Shown: positions 51,102 through 58,307 of the stretch, one piece after another
How the letters are laid out: each line of letters starts with the position of its first letter
How positions within the stretch are numbered: the stretch's first letter is position 1
Origin: Armatimonadota bacterium
GTDB taxonomy: Bacteria; Armatimonadota; UBA5829; DSUL01
Length of the DNA: 64,000 nt
Direction: 5' to 3'
Assembly: GCA_020846715.1 (NCBI GenBank)
Contig: JADLDK010000018.1
Span: 1-64,000 of the forward strand
Program-made: the position numbers and the translations under genes
The notes under the pieces: model-generated
Told to the model about the DNA's origin: nothing
Database searches by the model: none
What the model saw: the letters and a program-made list of their open reading frames with translations, nothing else

Positions 51102-51899
51102 ATGGAATCGCTGCAAGCGTGGCTTAACGACAAGAAGAATATGCCGATTATCCTGGGTGGCTTTGTCGGGATCCTGGTGCTTGTCGGCGTCCTCTACTTT
51201 TTTGTTTTCTCTGGCGGCGGTGGCGGCGGAGAGGAAGTGCAGGCGCCTCCAGTGACACCGGGCGCGCCGGGCGAGATTCCGGGACAGCCACCGATGGCGA
51301 CACCCGCTCCTGGCGCGTCGCCTGCGCCGGGCGGCAGCCCTGAGGCTCAGACAGGCGCGCAGCCTGTGCAGACTGCATCCGCAGCGGGCACTGAGAAGGC
51401 TGAACCACCACTGGAGATGTACCGTCCAGACCCATTTCGGCCGGTGTTTGGACAGAAGCCAAAGAGGGCAAAGGTGGCTTTTGCGTCCCGATTTCAGCCT
51501 CCTGATATCCGCAAGCTCAAGCCAGTCGTGGTTGGACAAACAGAGATCGAAGACACCCTGCCGCCTCAGCCGCAAAGAAGAATGGCCGGATTGTTGAAGA
51601 ATGATCGAGTTTTTGCGATCATAGAAACAGAGGGTCGGCGATCAGAGATCGTGGCGCCGGGCCAGCAGCTTGATGAGAATCTGGTTGTGGACCGGATTCT
51701 GCCGGATCGGGTGATCCTGCGCTCTACTAGGACAAGGACACCCCAGTACGTGGAAGTGCCAAAATCCGCCGGGCAGCCGCAGCCGCGCAATCCAGCGGCT
51801 ACCGCTCCGGCTCCGAGGCCGGGGCGTGGTGGGCCGGTACCCATGCCTCCTGCGCCGCGGGGCATTCGCGGACGGGGGCCAGAGGTGCCGGCGCCTTAG
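51102..51899 (+). CDS. PilP-like inner-membrane protein
   Basis: 265 residues. One transmembrane helix near 15-37, a Pro/Gly/Ala-rich linker (about 45-100), then a compact domain (about 103-215) with YRPDPFRP, P-Q-R-R-M-A-G-L-L and beta strands RVFAIIE...RSEIVAPGQQL, a layout like the homology-region domain of PilP/GspC that contacts secretins. The tail (from about 218) is Pro/Arg-rich and ends EVPAP. Unlike most PilP it has a membrane helix rather than a clear lipobox. It follows pilO in the same operon. The assignment is by position and architecture. Confidence 0.7.
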   Translation: MESLQAWLNDKKNMPIILGGFVGILVLVGVLYFFVFSGGGGGGEEVQAPPVTPGAPGEIPGQPPMATPAPGASPAPGGSPEAQTGAQPVQTASAAGTEKAEPPLEMYRPDPFRPVFGQKPKRAKVAFASRFQPPDIRKLKPVVVGQTEIEDTLPPQPQRRMAGLLKNDRVFAIIETEGRRSEIVAPGQQLDENLVVDRILPDRVILRSTRTRTPQYVEVPKSAGQPQPRNPAATAPAPRPGRGGPVPMPPAPRGIRGRGPEVPAP

Positions 51900-51908
51900 C
51901 CCTGGTTT

Positions 51909-51966
51909 GGGGAACAGTGAGACGTGCGTCATCGTCTAAGCGGTGACTCACTTCCAAGTTGTCCCC
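51909..51966 (+). other. Nested dyad between pilP-like and STN genes
   Basis: GGGGA (51909-51913) pairs with TCCCC (51962-51966) and AGTGAG (51916-51921) with CTCACT (51947-51952), enclosing a smaller inner GACG/CGTC stem. No T run follows. It lies about 120 bp before the STN gene and may be an RNA structure or processing site. Confidence 0.3.
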
Positions 51967-52084
51967 GTATGAACCTCTGCCGCTTGGCCAACGCAGAGCT
52001 GTTAATTAGACATCTGGGTCTGGTAAGACATAGATGAGAGAGTATGTGACTCAAGAAGTCTGGGACCCGAAAGGAGTCTTTTCG

Positions 52085-52858
52085 ATGCTTAGAAGAATTA
52101 CATTAGGTGTCTGCATAGCAGTCGCGATCTCCATGGTCGCTACCAGTGCGCCAGTAAGCGCCCAGGGTTCTGCTGACGCCGCCGCAGGCGAGCTGCGCAA
52201 CAAGCCCATCACGCTTGAACTTGTGAACGCTCCGATCCGCGCCGCCGTGCAGGCCCTGTTCAAATTCGTGCCGTTCAACAACACTGTCGCCAGTGACGTG
52301 GATGGCAGCGTCACAGTCTCTTTGCGCGATGTGCCGTTCGAGCAGGCTTTGAGAGCGATCCTGCGGGCAAACAGCCCGCAGTTGACATTCCGCCGCTCTG
52401 ACAACAATCTCTATGAGATTCAGGTCAAGCCAACGCCGGACCAGTCACAGCTTGCTCAAACTCCAACCACTGAAGAGCCAGCCCAGGAGACGGTCGAACC
52501 GGAGAAGCGTGTTCAGAAGATCTCTTTGAATTTCGCGACCGCGGCCGACATCGGTCAGCTTTTCGGGGCTACGGCTGTTATTAGCCGCGCGAACCAGTTC
52601 ACTCTCGGTGGAGGTGGCATGGGTGGCTATGGTGGCATGGGTGGCGGCTATGGCGGTATGAGTGGCGGCTATGGTGGCATGGGTGGCTTTGGCGGCGGGA
52701 TGGGCGGCTTTGGCGGTGGTTTTGGTGGCAGCAGCTTCGGTGGCTACGGCGGAAGCAGCTTCGGCGGGAGCAGCTTTGGAGGTGGTTTCAATCGGGGCGG
52801 CTTTGGTGGCGGTAGCTTTGGTGGCGGTGGTCTTGGTGGACGCTATGGCGGTTTCTAA
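52085..52858 (+). CDS. STN-domain protein with long Gly-rich C terminus
   Basis: 257 residues. A signal peptide (about 1-28), then one secretin/TonB short N-terminal (STN) domain at about 35-120 (ITLELVNAPIRAAVQALFKF..., VTVSLRDVPFEQALRAIL), an acidic linker, a second short strand segment with I-S-L-N-F-A-T-A-A-D-I-G, then about 80 residues almost wholly of GGM, GYGG, GFGG and SSFGG repeats. There is no secretin beta-barrel. ATG 52085 has AAAGGAG about 9 nt upstream; an in-frame start at 52034 is less good. Next to a full secretin, it may act in gating or assembly. Also possibly an adhesive Gly-rich protein. Confidence 0.75.
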   Translation: MLRRITLGVCIAVAISMVATSAPVSAQGSADAAAGELRNKPITLELVNAPIRAAVQALFKFVPFNNTVASDVDGSVTVSLRDVPFEQALRAILRANSPQLTFRRSDNNLYEIQVKPTPDQSQLAQTPTTEEPAQETVEPEKRVQKISLNFATAADIGQLFGATAVISRANQFTLGGGGMGGYGGMGGGYGGMSGGYGGMGGFGGGMGGFGGGFGGSSFGGYGGSSFGGSSFGGGFNRGGFGGGSFGGGGLGGRYGGF

Positions 52859-53206
52859 GGAAGGTCATCTCTTTTGCGTACTCCATCGCCTGAGACTCGA
52901 GCGTGCGCGGTAGTACTGCAAAGCTTGCGCCTGGACTCGTGCGCAATGGCCGCAACGCGCTTCGGGGTCAAGAGCCCTTGTGTCAGTAAAGGACCTGGAG
53001 AGGTTTCAGGCCATCCATTGGCCAAGAAGCCTGCGGAACGGGCGGGTGAGACTCGAAGTCTCATCGTTTCCCGTTAAGGCTTGGCGCTTGTCTGGCATTG
53101 AGAGTCGCAATTCTGATGTGCGTCTCACCCAGAGAGTGTTAAGAGGTGTGCGCGCCGCGCCTTAGTTGTTGGCTGAAGGCGCTTCTTTCGTGAGGAGGTT
53201 GGTTAT
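52859..53206. other. Intergenic region between STN gene and secretin
   Basis: 348 bp. A 7-bp perfect dyad, TGAGACT (53047-53053), CGA, AGTCTCA (53057-53063), is the only structure seen. A minus- or plus-strand gene is not supported: short frames lack ribosome-binding sites and family features. Confidence 0.4.
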
Positions 53207-54943
53207 TTGCGTCGTGCCTGTATCGTAACGATCTGTGCATTGGCTTTGGGTGTGCCCGGTCTGCTGAGCTTGTCGCCCAGCAGCGCTGTCAGCGCGGCAC
53301 AGCCAAGCGCTGGGACAGATGCCGGACCGCTGCTGACGCTGGATGTCTCGGCGGCTCCTCTGAAGGACGTCCTGCAACTCCTTATGAAGGAGAGTGGCAT
53401 CGGGATTGCTTTCCCCACAAACGATCAGATGTCAACGCCCGTCAGCGTTACCCTGAAAGATAAGCCACTGGACAGTATCCTCAGGACGGTGACTCTCACT
53501 GCGGGTGTCAAGCTGGCAAGGCTTGCGGATGGTACTTACATCGTTGGAGCCGACGTACCAGATCAGGTCAGCGAACCCACCGCGCCGACATTTGATACTT
53601 CGCCCGTCCTGCAGCCAGAGCCTCAGCCTCTGGTTGTTGCGCCTGAGCCAAAGCCGCGTAAGCACTTCGAGAAAATTGTCCTCCACAACATCAACTCCAA
53701 GATGGCGATGATCTCAATTGGCGCTCTACCGGCCGGTGAAGCGACTGATCCGACTGCGCGCGCTACCCCTTGGGCTGGTGGCAGCCTGGATGTCTTCCGC
53801 GGCAAGTGGGGGCCCAAAGTTGACATCATCAACCCCGGTAACGATCCGGTTCGCATCGTGGATCAACCGCAACAGCAGCCGATTTACATCAATGCCAGCC
53901 CTGTGCCGCCGGCTGCGCCGACAACAGACAGTGTAAACTCGCAAGTCGCGAACAGAGCCGCTGACCCCGCTCAGACTGCGAACCAGGTTGTGAGGCCGCC
54001 GTTCAACCGTGGCTCCACTACTACTACGCGACCCGGGACAACGACTTCACCCGCTCAGCCTGGAACGGGCACGACTACCACAGGTACTGGCACAGACAAT
54101 CTTCGGCCGGACGGAATTGACGCGATTATTCCTCTTGATCAGGAGAATGCGCTTCTCGTAAAAGGGGAAGACGACGCGATTCAGGAGCTCAAAGACCTCA
54201 TCACGCTGGTGGATTTGCCGCCGAAGCAAGTTATGATCAAGGCGGAGTTTGTCGAGGTCAGCACGTCAGAGTCGCGAAGGCTTGGGCTGGACTGGCTGCT
54301 CAGCCGCCCGAACTATCTCCTGCAGACCGATTTCCGGCCGAGCGGGAACGTCATTGGCTACGTGCAATCCGGAAACCTTACGGCTAACCTGCGCGCTGAG
54401 TTGACTACCGATACCGGCAAGATTGTCAACGCGCCGATCATCTCTACGCTCAACAATACCGCAGCGACACTGAGTGTCGGACGTCAGATTCCTTTCTACC
54501 AGTCTGTGACAACCGTGGGGAATACTGGGCCGCCAGTCACCTCCTCGCAGGTCACCTACATTGATGCCAGCACACAGCTCAACATTCTGCCGCAAATCAA
54601 CGGCGACAATTCGATTACGCTGATTATGCAGCCGCAGGTACAGAATACAGCGGGTTTTGTTACCGGTCCTAACGGTGAGCAGGCGCCGATTATTAACCAG
54701 CAGACACTGTCAACCGCGCGTCGCGTCGCTAACGGAGAAACGATCGTCGTAGGCGGCTTCATTCAGAAGAATGACACCAGCGGCGGTAGTCGCGTGCCGA
54801 TCCTCGGCGATCTGCCTCTTATCGGCGGGCTGTTCCGCAGCCGGTTCAATCTGAATCAGGATACAGAAACGCTGATCTTTATCACACCTACCGTAGTGGA
54901 AGAGCGACAGACCAGTGGTGGAGTCGGCGTGATTTCACCGTAG
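53207..54943 (+). CDS. pilQ: Type IV pilus secretin PilQ-like
   Basis: 578 residues. Forms the outer-membrane channel for the pilus. A signal peptide (about 1-30), an STN domain (about 42-112, TLDVSAAPLKDVLQLL), a second STN-like strand region, a long Pro/Thr/Gln-rich linker (about 195-300), a short N1/secretin-N segment, then the secretin domain to the end with the signature VPILGDLPLIGGLFR near 530 and E-T-L-I-F-I-T-P. AMIN domains are absent. TTG 53207 has GAGGAGG 8 nt upstream. It closes the pil operon; a terminator follows. Confidence 0.93.
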   Translation: MRRACIVTICALALGVPGLLSLSPSSAVSAAQPSAGTDAGPLLTLDVSAAPLKDVLQLLMKESGIGIAFPTNDQMSTPVSVTLKDKPLDSILRTVTLTAGVKLARLADGTYIVGADVPDQVSEPTAPTFDTSPVLQPEPQPLVVAPEPKPRKHFEKIVLHNINSKMAMISIGALPAGEATDPTARATPWAGGSLDVFRGKWGPKVDIINPGNDPVRIVDQPQQQPIYINASPVPPAAPTTDSVNSQVANRAADPAQTANQVVRPPFNRGSTTTTRPGTTTSPAQPGTGTTTTGTGTDNLRPDGIDAIIPLDQENALLVKGEDDAIQELKDLITLVDLPPKQVMIKAEFVEVSTSESRRLGLDWLLSRPNYLLQTDFRPSGNVIGYVQSGNLTANLRAELTTDTGKIVNAPIISTLNNTAATLSVGRQIPFYQSVTTVGNTGPPVTSSQVTYIDASTQLNILPQINGDNSITLIMQPQVQNTAGFVTGPNGEQAPIINQQTLSTARRVANGETIVVGGFIQKNDTSGGSRVPILGDLPLIGGLFRSRFNLNQDTETLIFITPTVVEERQTSGGVGVISP

Positions 54944-54997
54944 TCTCGTTTCTGTATGTCCCGCACGCAAAGAGTGGGACGGAGAAAGAGTTGAGAG

Positions 54998-55029
54998 CGG
55001 CAGGCTCTGCGCAGGGAGCCTGCCGTTTT
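54998..55029 (+). terminator. Intrinsic terminator after pilQ
   Basis: CGGCAGGCTC (54998-55007), 8-nt loop, GAGCCTGCCG (55016-55025), then TTTT. A perfect 10-bp stem. Confidence 0.85.
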
Positions 55030-55048
55030 CGCATTTCGGAGGCCCTTC

Positions 55049-55057
55049 TGATATACT
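55049..55057 (+). promoter_or_regulatory. Extended -10 promoter before aroC
   Basis: TGATATACT (55049-55057): TGn plus TATACT directly after the pilQ terminator. The -35 is weak. Confidence 0.5.
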
Positions 55058-55173
55058 CTTGCTGAGGCAGCCTGCACAGGTTCGAGCGGTGTTATCTGCA
55101 AGTGCGCGCTGTTGGCCGCTGGCGGGCGATTGCTCAGTCTCTTACAACTATTGAAAATATCCAGGATACATTA

Positions 55174-56379
55174 ATGTTACGATTTTTGACGGCTGGAGAA
55201 TCCCACGGGCAGGCGCTCAGCGCGATTGTGGACGGGCTACCAGCCGGGCTTCATGTCAGTGTGGAACAGATCAATCATCAACTGTGGCGCCGCCAGCAGG
55301 GCCACGGGCGCGGCGGCCGCATGAAGATTGAGACAGATCAGGCGGAGATACTCGGCGGAGTTCGTTTCGGCCAAACCACCGGCGGGCCGGTCTCGCTCCT
55401 CGTGCGCAACGCAGATTGGCGGAGTTGGTCAGACAAAATGTCTGTTGCGCCAACGGACGAAGAGAATACGCGCCGCGTTGTCAGTGTGCCGCGGCCCGGG
55501 CATGCCGATCTTGTCGGACATATCAAGTACGGTTTTGAAGATATGCGCAACGCCCTCGAGCGCGCGAGCGCGAGAGAAACAACCATGCGCGTGGCCTGCG
55601 GAGCGCTCGCGCGCAGGTTGCTGGAAGACGCGGGTGTTCACATCTTCAGCCACGTTGTCAGCATTGGTCCGGTTGAAGTCTCTTCACTGCCTTCGGACTA
55701 CTCTGAAATTGCGCGCCTGGCGGAAGAATCTCCCGTGCGTTGTGCGGATGGGGATGCCTCGCAGCGGATGGTGGATCTCATTGATCAGGCAAAAGCGGAC
55801 AGGGATACACTCGGAGGCATCTTCGAGGTGGTCGCCACAGGAGCGCCGGTGGGGCTCGGCACATATGTCCAGTGGGACAGGCGGCTGGATGCGCGGATTG
55901 CTATGGCGATGATGAGCATTCAGGCGATGAAGGGTGTCGAGATTGGCGACGGCTTTGCGGCCGCCCGCAAGATGGGCTCCGAAGTTATGGACGAGATCGG
56001 ATGGGACGGGCAGGGCTACACTCGTTCTTCCAACCACATGGGGGGCCTGGAAGGTGGTGTGTCTAACGGCGAGCCGATTGTAGTTCGCGTGGCGAAAAAG
56101 CCCCTGTCAACGCTGATGCGTCCTCTCAAGAGCGTTAACATTCACACCAAAGAGCCGAGTCCCGCGCACGTAGAGCGCTCTGACGTGTGTGCCGTGCCTG
56201 CCGCCGGAGTGATCGGAGAGGCCATGCTGGCCATGGTTTTGGCAGATGCTTTTCTCGAGCGCTTTGGTGGAGACAATATGTCGGATATTCTGGCCAACCT
56301 GGAGCAGATACGCAGCGCTCACCGGAAGCAGGGCAAGAGTGTGTCCGCGTCTGTCGCTCAGGACAGCAGTGAGTGCTAG
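55174..56379 (+). CDS. aroC: Chorismate synthase
   Basis: 401 residues. Converts 5-enolpyruvylshikimate 3-phosphate to chorismate with reduced FMN. Signatures: LRFLTAGESHG at the start, RQQGHGRGGRM near 45, RASARETTMRVACGA near 130, and the C-terminal S-N-G-x-P-I-V-V-R. Length suits the family. ATG 55174 gives the standard MLRFLTAG start with AGGA about 7 nt upstream. It heads the operon aroC-aroK-aroB-...-ribD. Confidence 0.97.
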   Translation: MLRFLTAGESHGQALSAIVDGLPAGLHVSVEQINHQLWRRQQGHGRGGRMKIETDQAEILGGVRFGQTTGGPVSLLVRNADWRSWSDKMSVAPTDEENTRRVVSVPRPGHADLVGHIKYGFEDMRNALERASARETTMRVACGALARRLLEDAGVHIFSHVVSIGPVEVSSLPSDYSEIARLAEESPVRCADGDASQRMVDLIDQAKADRDTLGGIFEVVATGAPVGLGTYVQWDRRLDARIAMAMMSIQAMKGVEIGDGFAAARKMGSEVMDEIGWDGQGYTRSSNHMGGLEGGVSNGEPIVVRVAKKPLSTLMRPLKSVNIHTKEPSPAHVERSDVCAVPAAGVIGEAMLAMVLADAFLERFGGDNMSDILANLEQIRSAHRKQGKSVSASVAQDSSEC

Positions 56380-56382
56380 AGT

Positions 56383-56958
56383 TTGACCGCCGCCACCCTG
56401 GAGGAGACCGGCGATAAAGCTCTTGCAGACAGGCCCATCGCGCTGATAGGCTTTATGGGTGTGGGCAAGACATCGGCGGGACGCAATCTGGCGCACGCGC
56501 TGGCGTATGGGTTTTTGGACACCGACCGTCTGGTGGAGCAGGCTGTGGGCATGTCGGTAGCGCGCATTTTCAGGACGCAGGGCGAACTTGAGTTCCGGCG
56601 GCAGGAAACTCTGGCACTGAGAGAAGCCCTGTCAAAGCCCAGGCGCGTGGTCTCGACAGGGGGTGGCCTGCCGCTTCTGGAAGAGAACCGCAGGGCCCTG
56701 CGTGAAGGGGCTGCAGTTGTGCTCCTGACGGCGGCTCCAGAGGTTATTCTGCAGCGTGTGCGGCCACTCAAAAGGCGTCCGCTTCTGGCGCAGGCGCCTG
56801 ATCCGTTGCAGCGCATCAAGGACATGTTACAGGAGCGCATGGACATCTACCGCGAGTACGACTTTGCTCTGGATACTTCAGAGCTGCATCCGCGAAAGGT
56901 GGCTGAGCTTATTCTAGGCTGGTACAGAACACAACAGGGGGCGCAGTCTCATGGCTGA
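56383..56958 (+). CDS. aroK: Shikimate kinase
   Basis: 191 residues. Phosphorylates shikimate. Walker A GFMGVGKTSAGR near 23-34, FLDTDRLVEQ with the D-x-D substrate motif, E-x-E-F-R-R-x-E near 67, STGGGLP near 91, and the lid R-R-P-L-L near 129. TTG 56383 lies 3 nt after the aroC stop; its ribosome-binding site is weak. The end overlaps aroB by 8 nt. Confidence 0.95.
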   Translation: MTAATLEETGDKALADRPIALIGFMGVGKTSAGRNLAHALAYGFLDTDRLVEQAVGMSVARIFRTQGELEFRRQETLALREALSKPRRVVSTGGGLPLLEENRRALREGAAVVLLTAAPEVILQRVRPLKRRPLLAQAPDPLQRIKDMLQERMDIYREYDFALDTSELHPRKVAELILGWYRTQQGAQSHG

Positions 56959-58045
56959 AGTTGCCGTTAGCCTCGGTGAGCGCAGCTACTCCATTACTAT
57001 TGAGCCGGGTCTGCTGTCTCGAGTTGGAGATGTGCTGGCTGCCACCGTCCGCCAGAAGCGACTTGCCGTCGTCACTCAGAAGCGAGTCTGGCAGATGTGG
57101 GGGAATGAACTGCAGAGTTCTTTGAGCCGCTCAGGTCTCGAGTGCTCGGTTATCCAGACGCCCAATGGTGAAAGCGCAAAATCGCTTACGTGGGTACGGC
57201 ATCTGTATTCCGAGTTTGCCAGAGCTGGTATTGACCGAAGCAGTACGGTGGCCGCTTTCGGCGGTGGGGCAGTAGGCGATCTGGCGGGCTTCGCGGCGGC
57301 CAGTTGGTTGCGAGGCGTTGATTTTGTGCAGATTCCTACGACGCTGCTGGCGCAGGTTGACGCGAGTGTGGGCGGCAAGGTAGGCGTGAATCTTCCCATT
57401 GGAAAGAACCTTGTTGGCGCATTCTGGCAACCCAGAGCAGTACTGATTGACTCCAATGTGCTCGAGACACTGCCAAAAAGGGACCGGCGGAGCGGGCTTG
57501 CGGAAGTCATAAAATACGGGATCATCCTGGACAAAGAGTTCTTTGACTATGTGAAATCGCACAGAGGAAAGCTTCTGTCCCGGGAGCCTTCGGCGATTGT
57601 GGAGGCGATCAAGCGCTCCTGTGAGCTCAAAGCGTACGTTGTCACAAATGATGAGCGGGAGTCGGGACTGCGCGCCATCCTCAACTACGGCCACACGATA
57701 GGCCACGCAGTGGAAGCTGCGGGGAAGTACAGCGGTATCAAGCACGGTGAAGCTGTGTCCATCGGAATGGTGCAGGCTTCACGGCTCAGCGTGATGGTCG
57801 GAATGCTCAGTGACTCAGAATGCCAGGAGATACGAAGCGTGCTGGCCAGCTTTGGGTTGCCTGTTGAGGTTCCTGCGGAGCTGGACCGGGACACCATGCT
57901 GAAGTCTATTGCGTTGGATAAGAAATCCAAAGGTGGGCGCGTACGATTTGTACTGGCTCGCGGTATTGGACAGGTTGAATTGAGTGAGGCTGTAACACCG
58001 GAGATGGTTGCGTCAGTCATACATGAGAGTCAAGAAGTCTCCTGA
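56951..58045 (+). CDS. aroB: 3-dehydroquinate synthase
   Basis: 364 residues. An NAD- and metal-dependent enzyme of the shikimate pathway. GGGAVGDLAGF near 103, RGVDFVQIPTTLLAQVDASVGGKV near 120-143, the Zn ligands in the E-V-I-K-Y-G region and in NYGHTIGHAVE near 240, and HGEAV near 259. Start ATG 56951 overlaps aroK. The aroK-aroB pair next to pil genes is a well-known arrangement in proteobacteria. Confidence 0.97.
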   Translation: MAEVAVSLGERSYSITIEPGLLSRVGDVLAATVRQKRLAVVTQKRVWQMWGNELQSSLSRSGLECSVIQTPNGESAKSLTWVRHLYSEFARAGIDRSSTVAAFGGGAVGDLAGFAAASWLRGVDFVQIPTTLLAQVDASVGGKVGVNLPIGKNLVGAFWQPRAVLIDSNVLETLPKRDRRSGLAEVIKYGIILDKEFFDYVKSHRGKLLSREPSAIVEAIKRSCELKAYVVTNDERESGLRAILNYGHTIGHAVEAAGKYSGIKHGEAVSIGMVQASRLSVMVGMLSDSECQEIRSVLASFGLPVEVPAELDRDTMLKSIALDKKSKGGRVRFVLARGIGQVELSEAVTPEMVASVIHESQEVS

Positions 58046-58295
58046 ACTGAAAGTGCCCGTTTCCTCAGACTCAGAGCATGCGACCGGAGTGCAACGCCTC
58101 GCAACGCTGCTATTGGGGATCTGGGCCGGCCTGGCGGTTGTGTCCTGGATTCTTGTCGTCGTGTCGCTGGCTGGCATCTCAATTGACACGGCCGCTCTTG
58201 ATCGCATTGGCTACATCTGGCTACTGGTAGCCGTTGCCGGAGTCGCGCGGTGTGTAAACGGCTTGGTCCACCATTTTCGGGGCGACAGGGCATAA
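58023..58295 (+). CDS. Small membrane protein of unknown function
   Basis: 90 residues. Two predicted membrane helices (about 28-50 and 60-80) and a short basic tail. ATG 58023 lies inside the end of aroB (overlap 23 nt), suggesting coupling; TTG 58008 is possible. No family recognised. It stands just before the PASTA pseudokinase gene. Confidence 0.65.
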   Translation: MRVKKSPELKVPVSSDSEHATGVQRLATLLLGIWAGLAVVSWILVVVSLAGISIDTAALDRIGYIWLLVAVAGVARCVNGLVHHFRGDRA

Positions 58296-58307
58296 AGGAG
58301 GGTTGCG

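Noticed and set aside
52640-52858. Glycine-rich repeat block considered as a DNA tandem repeat or CRISPR-like array
   Set aside because: The repeats are irregular in DNA and keep the reading frame, so they encode a low-complexity Gly-rich protein segment.
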